Source: Gordonia iterans
Lineage (GTDB): Bacteria; Actinomycetota; Actinomycetes; Mycobacteriales; Mycobacteriaceae
DNA length: 64,000 nt
Assembly (NCBI RefSeq): GCF_002993285.1
Contig: NZ_CP027433.1
Coordinates: forward strand, 3,038,001-3,102,000
Direction: 5' to 3'
Shown piece after piece: positions 55,983 to 64,000 of this stretch; position 1 is the first letter of the stretch, and every line of letters starts with the position of its first letter. The position numbers and the translations under genes were made by a program. Under the pieces are notes generated by a model. The model was given only the letters and a program-made list of their open reading frames with translations, did not search any database and had not been told where the DNA came from.

Positions 55983-56102
55983 GGCGGTGGCTCCCCTACC
56001 CGAGTTGGTCTGAGCGGAACGGTAACAATCCGGCTGGCGGGACGGACGCGATTCCGCTGAGGCGGGCGGGACGGTCGCCGGCGCCGAGCGGCCGGGAGCG
56101 GG

Positions 56103-57278
56103 TCAGTCCGTGCCCACCGGCTGCGCGCGCCGGTAGACCTCGCGCACCCGGCCGTCGCGGACCACCACCCAGTCGGCCTGCCTGCCGGGAACCAGGTCGC
56201 CCACGTCGTCCAGCCCCAGGGTCCGGGCGGGGGTGCTCGATGTCATGTCGGTGACCGCGACGAGCACCTCGTCCACCGGGCCGGGGAGTCGCCGCACCGC
56301 TCGCTCGAAGAGACTCGCCATGGTGGCGGTGCTTCCGGCGATCGCGCCCGTGGCGCCGACTCGTGCGATACCGTCGGTCACCTGAACGTCGAGACTCCCC
56401 AGCCGGTAAGCTCCGTCGGCCATTCCGGCCGCGACCATCGCGTCGGTGACCAGCGCGATCCGCCGCGGACCGATGTCGGCGGCGACGTGCGCGACCAGTC
56501 CGTCGTGCACGTGCACCCCGTCGCCGACCAGTTCCACGGTGACCCGCTCGTCCTCCAGCAAGGCGAGCACCGGGCCGGGCTCGCGGTGGTGCAGCGGCCG
56601 CATCGCGTTGAACAGGTGCGTGCCCACGCGGGCACCCGCGGCGATCGCCGCCCGGGCCTGCTCGTAGGTGGCGTCGGTGTGTCCCACGGCGACGACCACC
56701 CCGGCGACGGTGAGCGCGGTGATCGCCTCGAGAGCGCCGTAGAGTTCGGGCGCGACGGTCACCATGATGATCGACCCCTCCCCCGCCTCCAGCAACCGCG
56801 CGATCTCCGCCTGATCCGGGTCACGCAGCACGCTCGGATCATGTGCGCCGCAACGGCCGTGACTGATCCACGGTCCCTCCAGGTGGATGCCGGCGAGCAG
56901 GCCCTCGGCGACCGGCTCCCGCAGCGCGCGCACCTGCCTCAGCAGCGCGTCCGGACCGGCGCTCACCAGGCTCGCGACGGTCGTCGTCGTGCCGTGGCGC
57001 CGGTGAAAAGCGACTGCGCGAAGGATCTCGTCGGTCTCCCCGGTGGTGTACGTTCCGCCCCCGCCGCCGTGGACGTGCATGTCGACGAATCCGGGCACGA
57101 CGGCGGCGTCGCCGAAGTCGAGATCCGGCGTCCGCGGGGGCGGCCCTTCTGCCGCTTCGCCGACCCGTCCGCCCCTGGCTCGCAGCCATCCGGGCCGCAG
57201 CACCCGCCCGCCGCTGACGAGCGCAGCGGCGCCGATCAGGACCTCCGGCTCGCCGCCGGGATTCTCGATACCGGTCAC
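56103..57278 (-). CDS. nagA: N-acetylglucosamine-6-phosphate deacetylase NagA
   Basis: NagA removes the acetyl group from GlcNAc-6-phosphate, the next step after NagE. The 391-residue amidohydrolase has the metal-binding DMHVHGGGGG, the essential glutamate in IHLEGPW, GHTDATYEQA, THLFNAMRPLHHR, and the catalytic aspartate in ALVTDAMVAAGM. The GTG at 57278 has GAGGAG five bases before. It is transcribed ahead of nagE. No nagB is in view. Confidence 0.93.
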   Translation of the reverse strand: MTGIENPGGEPEVLIGAAALVSGGRVLRPGWLRARGGRVGEAAEGPPPRTPDLDFGDAAVVPGFVDMHVHGGGGGTYTTGETDEILRAVAFHRRHGTTTTVASLVSAGPDALLRQVRALREPVAEGLLAGIHLEGPWISHGRCGAHDPSVLRDPDQAEIARLLEAGEGSIIMVTVAPELYGALEAITALTVAGVVVAVGHTDATYEQARAAIAAGARVGTHLFNAMRPLHHREPGPVLALLEDERVTVELVGDGVHVHDGLVAHVAADIGPRRIALVTDAMVAAGMADGAYRLGSLDVQVTDGIARVGATGAIAGSTATMASLFERAVRRLPGPVDEVLVAVTDMTSSTPARTLGLDDVGDLVPGRQADWVVVRDGRVREVYRRAQPVGTD

Positions 57279-57369
57279 GCGCTCTCCTCGGAGTCGGGTG
57301 GAGGTGGAGTTCGGTGGAGGTGGTTCCCGCGACCCTAACACCGGTCCGGCGCTCACCTGAGCGGATGCG

Positions 57370-57407
57370 GACGACCCCGCCTCCACCGGAGTGGAGACGG
57401 GGTCGTC
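57370..57407 (-). terminator. Hairpin terminator between ilvC and nagA
   Basis: GACGACCCCGCCTCCAC pairs with GTGGAGACGGGGTCGTC over 17 positions with one mismatch around a CGGA loop. It separates the ilvBNC operon from nagA-nagE. Confidence 0.82.
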
Positions 57408-57423
57408 GTGCGTGGTTCTCGGC

Positions 57424-57588
57424 GTTTCGACACGCTCCTTGAGCCCGTCGAAAGGCCGTCGAAAGCCCCTTGAGCTCGTCGAAAGGCCCTTGAGCTCGTC
57501 GAAAGCCCCTTGAGCCCGTCGAAAGGCCGTCGAAAGGCCGTCGAAAGCCCCTTGAGCCCGTACAGCCCCTTGAGCTCGTCGAAAGGTC
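57424..57588. repeat. Block of CTTGAGCYCGTCGAAAGG repeats after ilvC
   Basis: Irregular tandem units of CTTGAGCTCGTCGAAAG, CTTGAGCCCGTCGAAAGG and GCCGTCGAAAGG fill the space from just after the ilvC stop. This makes most of a 321-bp gene-free stretch (57279-57599); the rest is the hairpin and the nagA leader. The same core in reverse (CCTTCGACAGGCTCG) begins the VWA gene at 3367-3381. Confidence 0.92.
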
Positions 57589-57599
57589 CGCCAGACGCC

Positions 57600-58673
<1,074 letters not shown>

Positions 58674-58692
58674 TTAGGTACTGATTGTGACG

Positions 58693-59193
58693 TCAGCGGT
58701 TGGCCGACATGCTCTTGGGTCCCCGTCCGAGCGTGACGCCGCCCGACTGGGCGATCTCCCGGATGCCGTACGGGTCGAGCATCCGCAGCAGCGCTTCGAG
58801 CTTGTCCGCGGTGCCGGTGGCCTCCACGGTCACCGACTCCGGTGCGACGTCGATCACCTTGGCGCGGAACAGGTTCACCACGTCGACGATCTCGGCGCGG
58901 TTGGTCGCGTCGGTGCGGACCTTGATCAGCATCAGCTCGCGGGACACCGAGTTGTCCGGGTCCTGCTCGACGATCTTGATCACGTTGACGAGCTTGTTCA
59001 GCTGCTTGGTGACCTGCTCCAGCGGGAAGTCGTCGACGGACACCATGATGGTCATCCGGGACAGTCCCTTCAGCTCGGTCGGGCCGACGGCCAGCGACTC
59101 GATGTTGAATCCGCGGCGGGAGAAGAGGCTCGCCACGCGAGCCAGCACGCCCGGCCGGTCCTCGACCAGGACGCTCAACGTATGGGTACTCAC
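58693..59193 (-). CDS. ilvN: Acetolactate synthase small (regulatory) subunit IlvN
   Basis: IlvN stimulates IlvB and gives it valine feedback control. The 166-residue protein has an N-terminal ACT domain ([19 protein letters not shown], then [14 protein letters not shown]) and a C-terminal regulatory domain ([18 protein letters not shown]). The GTG start overlaps the ilvB stop by 4 bp, keeping the subunits in step. Confidence 0.96.
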   Translation of the reverse strand: MSTHTLSVLVEDRPGVLARVASLFSRRGFNIESLAVGPTELKGLSRMTIMVSVDDFPLEQVTKQLNKLVNVIKIVEQDPDNSVSRELMLIKVRTDATNRAEIVDVVNLFRAKVIDVAPESVTVEATGTADKLEALLRMLDPYGIREIAQSGGVTLGRGPKSMSANR

Positions 59194-61157
59194 TTGTCGC
59201 TCCCTTCCACGGCCGCGTCGGAGTCATTCCCCGTCGCTTCGCTCGCCACGTCGTCATTCCCCGTCGCTTCGCTCGCCACGTTGCGCTCCATGGCCTCGTG
59301 GATGACGGCCGTCTCTTCGCCGGCCGACTCGTCGTCGTCGAACAGCGGCCGGATGTCCCGGGCCGCCATGATCTCGTCGTTGCCGCAACCGGCGGCGACC
59401 ATCGGCCAGACCTGGGCATCCTTGCCGACGATGAAGTCGATCAGGACGGGCCGGTCATTGATCTCGCGGGCCTTGGCGATGGTCGGAGCGACGTCCTCTT
59501 CCTTGTCGACGCGGAAGGCGACGCAGCCGAGCGACTCGCCGAGCTTGACGAAGTCCGGGATCATCCGGGAGTGCGTCGCCAGATCGGTGCTCGAGTACCG
59601 CTCGTCGTAGAACAGGGTCTGCCACTGGCGGACCATGCCCAGGTTGCCGTTGTTGATCAGGGCGACCTTGATCGGGATGCCCTCGATCGCGCACGTGGCC
59701 AATTCCTGATTGGTCATCTGGAAGCAGCCGTCGCCGTCGATCGCCCAGACCTCGGCGTCCGGATCTGCGGCTTTGGCGCCCATCGCCGCCGGCACCGAGT
59801 AGCCCATGGTGCCCAGACCGCCGGAGTTGAGCCAGGTGCGCGGCTTCTCGTACTTGATGAACTGTGCGGCCCACATCTGGTGCTGGCCGACGCCCGCACA
59901 GTAGATCGCGTCCGGTCCGGCCGCCTTGCCCAGTTGCTCGATCACGAACTCCGGCGAGAGCGAGCCGTCGGACTGCTTGTCGTAGCTCAGCGGGTAGGTG
60001 TCGCGGATCCCGTTCAGGTAGCGCCACCAGCCCTTGAGGTCGCTGCGGCCGCCCCCGGTCGCATCGTCGTTCCGCAGTTCCTCGATCAGGTCGATGATCA
60101 CGTTGCGGACGTCGCCGACGATCGGCACGTCGACCGGGCGGTTCTTGCCGATCTCGGCCGGATCGATGTCGGCGTGGATCACCTTGGCGTCGGGCGCGAA
60201 GGAGTCCAGTCGGCCGGTCACGCGGTCGTCGAACCGGGCGCCGAGGGTGATCAGCAGATCGCTGCGCTGCAGCGCCGCGACCGCGCCGACGGAGCCGTGC
60301 ATGCCGGGCATCCCCATGTGCAGCTCGTGGCTGTCGGGGAACGCCCCGCGCGCCATCAGGGTGGTCACGACGGGGATGCCGGTCAGCTCGGCCAGCTCCT
60401 GCAGTTCCGCGGAGGCATCGGCCTTGATCACGCCGCCGCCGACGTACAGCACCGGGTGCTTGGCCTGCGAGATCAGGCGGGCGGCCTCCCGGACCTGCTT
60501 GCCGTGCGGCTTGGTGACCGGGCGGTAGCCGGGCAGGTCGAACTGCGGCGGCCAGGAGAACGTGGTCTGGGCCTGCAGGATGTCCTTGGGGATGTCGACG
60601 AGGACGGCGCCGGGACGGCCGGACTCGGCGATGTAGAAGGCCTCGGCGATCACGCGCGGGATGTCCGCGGCCGCGCTCACCAGGAAGTTGTGCTTGGTGA
60701 TCGGCATGGTGATGCCGGAGATGTCGGCCTCCTGGAAGGCGTCGGTGCCGATCAGCGCACGACCGACCTGCCCGGTGATCGCGACCACCGGGACCGAGTC
60801 CATCTGGGCGTCGGCCAGCGGCGTCACCAAGTTGGTGGCGCCCGGCCCGGAGGTGGCCATCATGACGCCGGCCTTGCCCGCGACCTGGGCGTAGCCGGTC
60901 GCGGCGTGCCCGGCGCCCTGCTCGTGACGGACCAGGACATGCCGGACCTTCGGCGAGTCCAGGAGCGGATCGTAGACGGGGAGTACCGCGCCGCCCGGAA
61001 TGCCGAACACCGTCTCGACGCCGAGCTCTTCGAGAGTCCGGACGACGGACTGGGCGCCGGTGACCCGTTCGGGGGCCACGGTGTGGCCCGAACGCAGAGA
61101 TTCGGTCGACGGCGACTGCGGCCGTGCCGACCCGCGGGCGGATGTTGGAGTGCTCAC
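59190..61157 (-). CDS. ilvB: Acetolactate synthase large subunit IlvB
   Basis: IlvB is the thiamine-diphosphate enzyme that begins isoleucine and valine synthesis. The 655-residue protein has the TPP-activating glutamate in [19 protein letters not shown]-binding [12 protein letters not shown], and the TPP/Mg motif [14 protein letters not shown]. It is longer than the roughly 620-residue mycobacterial enzyme, mostly at the C-terminus, where VASEATGND is encoded twice by a 30-bp repeat. It starts with GTG at 61157 and is controlled by the leader-peptide attenuator upstream. Confidence 0.96.
   Translation of the reverse strand: MSTPTSARGSARPQSPSTESLRSGHTVAPERVTGAQSVVRTLEELGVETVFGIPGGAVLPVYDPLLDSPKVRHVLVRHEQGAGHAATGYAQVAGKAGVMMATSGPGATNLVTPLADAQMDSVPVVAITGQVGRALIGTDAFQEADISGITMPITKHNFLVSAAADIPRVIAEAFYIAESGRPGAVLVDIPKDILQAQTTFSWPPQFDLPGYRPVTKPHGKQVREAARLISQAKHPVLYVGGGVIKADASAELQELAELTGIPVVTTLMARGAFPDSHELHMGMPGMHGSVGAVAALQRSDLLITLGARFDDRVTGRLDSFAPDAKVIHADIDPAEIGKNRPVDVPIVGDVRNVIIDLIEELRNDDATGGGRSDLKGWWRYLNGIRDTYPLSYDKQSDGSLSPEFVIEQLGKAAGPDAIYCAGVGQHQMWAAQFIKYEKPRTWLNSGGLGTMGYSVPAAMGAKAADPDAEVWAIDGDGCFQMTNQELATCAIEGIPIKVALINNGNLGMVRQWQTLFYDERYSSTDLATHSRMIPDFVKLGESLGCVAFRVDKEEDVAPTIAKAREINDRPVLIDFIVGKDAQVWPMVAAGCGNDEIMAARDIRPLFDDDESAGEETAVIHEAMERNVASEATGNDDVASEATGNDSDAAVEGSDK
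59221..59280. repeat. 30-bp direct repeat at the ilvB 3' end
   Basis: Two 30-bp units share TCATTCCCCGTCGCTTCGCT then CGCCACG; only the first bases differ. On the coding strand each gives VASEATGND. The unit contains a GCGAGCGAAGCGACGGGG core like other short intergenic-type repeats. Confidence 0.92.
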
Positions 61158-61189
61158 TGCACATTCCTCATCTTCTTAGTCCTGACAAG

Positions 61190-61223
61190 AAAAAACCCCC
61201 GACAGCCTTGGCTGTGCGAGGGG
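61190..61223 (-). terminator. ilvB attenuator terminator
   Basis: On the minus strand CCCC...ACAGCC-AA-GGCTGT-C-GGGG is followed by six T, a complete intrinsic terminator between the leader peptide and ilvB. The block GACGCGCC just before it (61222-61229) is the exact complement of GGCGCGTC at the leader stop (61272-61279), giving an alternative fold that would use part of the terminator's 5' arm. Confidence 0.9.
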
Positions 61224-61262
61224 CGCGTCGATGAAGTTCGAAGGGTCTACGACAGTGACCGA

Positions 61263-61310
61263 TCAGGCGTTGACGCGCCGACCGATTACTACGAGAAGGT
61301 TCGTGTTCAT
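61263..61310 (-). CDS. ilvL: Leader peptide of the ilvBNC attenuator
   Basis: A 15-codon reading frame encodes MNTNLLVVIGRRVNA and then TGA. The run Leu-Leu-Val-Val-Ile contains exactly the end products of the pathway. It is followed by an intrinsic terminator 40 bp downstream. When charged branched-chain tRNAs run short the ribosome would stall on LLVVI and favour the antiterminator. Similar leaders are known before ilvB in corynebacteria and other actinobacteria. Confidence 0.88.
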   Translation of the reverse strand: MNTNLLVVIGRRVNA

Positions 61311-61320
61311 CACCGTCACA

Positions 61321-61349
61321 AGGTAAGGCAGCGGTCCGAGCCGAGTCAA
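61321..61349 (-). promoter_or_regulatory. Promoter of the ilv leader and operon
   Basis: On the minus strand TTGACT (61349-61344) and TTACCT (61326-61321) are spaced by 17 bp. Initiation would be near 61314, only a few bases before the leader ATG at 61310, so the leader peptide is made from an almost leaderless message. Confidence 0.7.
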
Positions 61350-61376
61350 ATCCGCCGCGGATGACACAATGGAGGC

Positions 61377-61817
61377 GTGTCCGACGCCGCTGCCGATTCC
61401 ACGCCCGCCGACGACCGGGAGTCCGTCACCTTCGGGATCTCCCGGCTGGCTTATCTGACTGTGCTCTCGACGATCCTCGCAGTCCTGGTGATGATGGCGG
61501 TGACGCCCTGGTTCGGGCTTCTGTTCCTGACGCTGATCCCGCAGGTGTGGTGGATCCGTCGGGTCAGGACGGTCGCCGACGCCGACGGACTCACCGCGGT
61601 CCGGGCGTTCGGGGAAGAGCGCGTCACCTGGGATCGGGTCGACGGTCTGGCCTTCCCCCGCTGGCGTGCGGTGCGCGCGGTGCTGACCGACGGCGCCGCC
61701 CTCACCCTGCCCGCGGTGGCGTTCGACGATCTGCCGGCTCTGTCGGCGATCTCCGGCGGCCGGGTACCCGATCCGTTCGCCGCCGAGCGCGAAGCCCGGC
61801 TGGCCGCTCAGGACTGA
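61377..61817 (+). CDS. CFP6-like PH-domain protein
   Basis: This 146-residue protein has two hydrophobic segments (about 26-62) followed by a bacterial PH-like domain: TVADADGLTAVRAFGEERVTWDRVDGLAFPR is its diagnostic stretch in pieces. The M. tuberculosis counterpart beside ilvB is cfp6 (Rv3004). Function is unknown; similar proteins may sit at the membrane. The GTG start is divergent from the ilv promoter, with only about 28 bp between the start and the -35 box. Confidence 0.82.
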   Translation: MSDAAADSTPADDRESVTFGISRLAYLTVLSTILAVLVMMAVTPWFGLLFLTLIPQVWWIRRVRTVADADGLTAVRAFGEERVTWDRVDGLAFPRWRAVRAVLTDGAALTLPAVAFDDLPALSAISGGRVPDPFAAEREARLAAQD

Positions 61818-61892
61818 CCCGTCCGGCGTCTCCCCGAGGCCGCGGACCGCCTCGATGCGACAACCGCCGGACGCTGGGACACAATCGACGGC

Positions 61893-63233
61893 ATGTCCGC
61901 AGCAACGACGCTACGTTCGCTCGACAACGCCCTGCGCGAACGCGATCTCGGGGCCGCCTCGTCGATTCTGACTCCCCTCGCTCCGCAGGAGGCCGCGGCG
62001 CTGCTGGAGCAGTTGTCGCCGCGCCGCCGGACCATCGGCTTCCGACTCCTCCACAAGGACGCGGCGCTCGAGGTGTTCGACGCCTTCGACGCCGACACCC
62101 AGGCCGAGGTGATCCACGAACTCGGCACCGCCGAAGTGGCCGTCGCCTTCGACAAACTCGAACCCGAGGATCGCGCGGAACTCCTCGACGAGCTGCCGTC
62201 GTCCATCGCGAAAGAGCTGGTGCGCAACCTCTCCCGCACCGAGCGCGAACTCACCGCCGTCGTGCTCGGTTTCCCGCGCGGCTCGGTCGGCCGCCGGATG
62301 AGCCCGGAGTTCATCCACGCCTTCTCCGACGATCCCGCCTCGGTGGTGCTCGAACGCGTCAAGGCCCGTGGGCACCAGGTGCAGTCGATCTACATCGTCC
62401 CCGTCCTCGACCGCTCCCGGCGGCTCGTCGGCGTCGTGAGCCTGCGCGACCTGCTGCTCGCCGACCCGGACCAGCCGATCGGCGACTTCGCCAAGACCCC
62501 GATCTACGCGCACGCGTACGACGATGCCGAGGCCACCGCGGACCGGTGCGTCGACCGCGGCATCTCGGCGATGCCGGTCGTCGACGGCGAGGACCGGCTG
62601 GTCGGCGTCCTGACGCTCGACGACGCCATCGAGATCGTCGACGCCGCCCGTGACGAGGACGAGGCCCGCGCCGGCGCCCGCGAGCCGCTGCGCGAGTCGT
62701 ACCTGTACGCGTCGGTCTTCGCCATCACCCGCTCCCGGGTGGTGTGGCTGTTCGTGCTGGCGGTGTCGGCGATTCTGACGGTGAACGTCCTGGAGATCTT
62801 CGAGGGCACGCTCGAGCAGAAGGTGGCGCTGGCCCTGTTCATCCCGCTGCTGACCGGGATCGGCGGCAACACCGGATCCCAGGCGGCGACCACGGTGACC
62901 CGCGCCCTGGCCACCGGCGAGGTGGCCCCGCGCGACGCGGCTCGGGTGGCCGGAAAGGAGATCCGGGTCGGCCTGACCATGGGGGCGGCGCTGGGCGTGG
63001 TCGGCTTCGGCGTCGCATCGGCCGTCTACGGCCTGGACATCGGTACCGTGATCGGCCTGACGATCATCTCGGTGTGCACCATGGCCGCCACGGTCGGCGG
63101 CCTCATGCCACTGGTCGCCAAGACGATCCGCGTGGACCCGGCGGTGTTCTCCACCCCGTTCATCTCGACCTTCTGCGACGCCACCGGCCTGATCATCTAC
63201 TTCATGATCGCCAAGGCCGTCTTGGGCATCTGA
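61893..63233 (+). CDS. mgtE: Magnesium transporter MgtE
   Basis: MgtE is a magnesium channel gated by cytoplasmic magnesium. The 446-residue protein has an N-terminal superhelical domain (residues 1-125), two CBS domains (about 130-255) including [17 protein letters not shown] and [16 protein letters not shown], and five C-terminal membrane helices. The hallmark [18 protein letters not shown] lies in the membrane domain, and the C-terminus has [15 protein letters not shown]. It starts 75 bp after the PH-domain gene on the same strand. Confidence 0.95.
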   Translation: MSAATTLRSLDNALRERDLGAASSILTPLAPQEAAALLEQLSPRRRTIGFRLLHKDAALEVFDAFDADTQAEVIHELGTAEVAVAFDKLEPEDRAELLDELPSSIAKELVRNLSRTERELTAVVLGFPRGSVGRRMSPEFIHAFSDDPASVVLERVKARGHQVQSIYIVPVLDRSRRLVGVVSLRDLLLADPDQPIGDFAKTPIYAHAYDDAEATADRCVDRGISAMPVVDGEDRLVGVLTLDDAIEIVDAARDEDEARAGAREPLRESYLYASVFAITRSRVVWLFVLAVSAILTVNVLEIFEGTLEQKVALALFIPLLTGIGGNTGSQAATTVTRALATGEVAPRDAARVAGKEIRVGLTMGAALGVVGFGVASAVYGLDIGTVIGLTIISVCTMAATVGGLMPLVAKTIRVDPAVFSTPFISTFCDATGLIIYFMIAKAVLGI

Positions 63234-63355
63234 CCGCGCGAGTGTGCTGTCGGGGCCGGGAAAAGCAGGTGCGCGGGGCGCGTAAACTCAGACAGGTACC
63301 GGTTTCTCGGTCCAGCCCGACCGGAAGACGTCAACACCGAAACATCGAGGACACC

Positions 63356-64000
63356 ATGCCAGCCCTGCGGTCCCGCACCACCACCGTCGGCCGGGAGGCC
63401 GCCGGTGCACGCGCTCTGTGGCGTGCCACCGGAATGACCGACGACGACTTCGGCAAGCCGATCGTCGCGATCTCGAACTCCTACACGCAGTTCGTGCCCG
63501 GTCACGTGCACCTCAAGAACGTGGGCGACATCGTCGCCGAGGCGATCACCGCCGCGGGTGGCGTGCCGCGTGAGTTCCACACCATCGCCGTCGACGACGG
63601 CATCGCGATGGGCCACGGCGGCATGCTCTATTCGCTGCCCAGCCGCGAGATCATCGCCGATTCGGTCGAGTACATGGTGAACGCACACACCGCCGACGCG
63701 CTGGTCTGCATCTCCAACTGCGACAAGATCACCCCGGGCATGCTGAACGCCGCGCTGCGGCTGAACATCCCGACGGTGTTCGTCTCCGGCGGACCGATGG
63801 AGGCCGGCACCTCCGTGGTGATCAACGGCGTCGTCCATCCGGGTCTGGACCTGGTCGACGCGATCACGGCGTCGGCGGACAGCGCCGTCGGCGAGGAAGA
63901 CCTGCTCGAGGTGGAGCGCTCGGCCTGCCCCACCTGCGGCTCGTGCTCGGGCATGTTCACCGCCAACTCGATGAACTGTCTCACCGAGGCACTCGGCCTC
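63356..64000 (+). CDS. ilvD: Dihydroxy-acid dehydratase IlvD, 5' part
   Basis: The first 215 codons are present and the window ends in frame. IlvD dehydrates dihydroxy acids to keto acids, the step after IlvC. The N-terminus reads [19 protein letters not shown], followed by [17 protein letters not shown] and [15 protein letters not shown]. Iron-sulfur cysteines occur in [11 protein letters not shown] and in [21 protein letters not shown] probable -10 (TAAACT at about 63282) precedes it. It is separate from ilvBNC but close, with mgtE and the PH-domain gene between. Confidence 0.95.
   Translation, partial: MPALRSRTTTVGREAAGARALWRATGMTDDDFGKPIVAISNSYTQFVPGHVHLKNVGDIVAEAITAAGGVPREFHTIAVDDGIAMGHGGMLYSLPSREIIADSVEYMVNAHTADALVCISNCDKITPGMLNAALRLNIPTVFVSGGPMEAGTSVVINGVVHPGLDLVDAITASADSAVGEEDLLEVERSACPTCGSCSGMFTANSMNCLTEALGL

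Overview
The window is a GC-rich chromosomal segment from an actinomycete of the order Mycobacteriales, most like Gordonia. The evidence is the gene order (rpmB/recG/DAK2, ung, thiL, gpsA, fbiD, ppk1, mutT1, hupB, leuD-leuC-IclR, tRNA-Glu/tRNA-Gln, gltX, FAA-hydrolase, MFS, leuB, serA, ilvC-ilvN-ilvB, cfp6-like), which follows the block I remember from Mycobacterium tuberculosis Rv2973c-Rv3004. Supporting marks are a Lys/Ala/Pro-tailed HU protein, mycothiol- and F420-linked enzymes, a GpgP-like phosphatase, many GTG starts and many GTGA/ATGA stop-start overlaps. I see no phage, IS element, rRNA operon or CRISPR array.

Layout. 1-5.6 kb: a minus-strand string proA-moxR-vwa-nadD-rsfS-gpgP. 5.7-8.6 kb: small membrane and secreted proteins, including an HNH nuclease. 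8.8-13.2 kb: recG and a DAK2 protein, divergent from rpmB. 13.3-22.1 kb: housekeeping genes (enoyl-CoA hydratase family, ung, gamma-carbonic anhydrase, thiL, gpsA, fbiD, ppk1, mutT1). 22.1-26.1 kb: hupB, leuD, leuC and their divergent IclR regulator. 26.2-34.1 kb: an F420-type PPOX protein, a VOC gene broken by a stop codon, three tRNAs with gltX, a GntR/DUF1648 pair, an FAA-hydrolase/alpha-beta-hydrolase pair and an MFS transporter. 34.2-42.2 kb: a proline-to-2-oxoglutarate module (LysR, fused putA, NAD-glutamate dehydrogenase). 42.6-46.2 kb: leuB, serA and a secreted serine protease. 46.4-50.9 kb: a siderophore uptake operon that looks damaged. 51-53.8 kb: a mycothiol-dependent dehydrogenase with its metallo-beta-lactamase partner and two SRPBCC paralogues. 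54-57.3 kb: N-acetylglucosamine uptake (fused PTS) and nagA. 57.6-64 kb: ilvBNC with a leader-peptide attenuator, a CFP6-like PH protein, mgtE and the start of ilvD.

Branched-chain amino acid synthesis runs through much of the window (leuCD, leuB, ilvBNC, ilvD). It is regulated at two visible points: the IclR gene divergent from leuCD, and a 15-residue leader peptide with a terminator ahead of ilvB.

The most unusual aspect is the repeat landscape. Several families of short palindromic or TCGA-rich repeats sit between genes. Related sequences also sit in frame inside proteins: the hupB tail, the VWA protein, leuB, the ilvB C-terminus, the DAK2 N-terminus and possibly putA. One repeat supplies the stop codon of the glutamate dehydrogenase, and another sits exactly where the siderophore-binding protein has lost its N-terminus. 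A separate 94-bp multi-hairpin element occurs twice, both times just 3' of a gene, with roughly 77 of 94 positions identical by eye.
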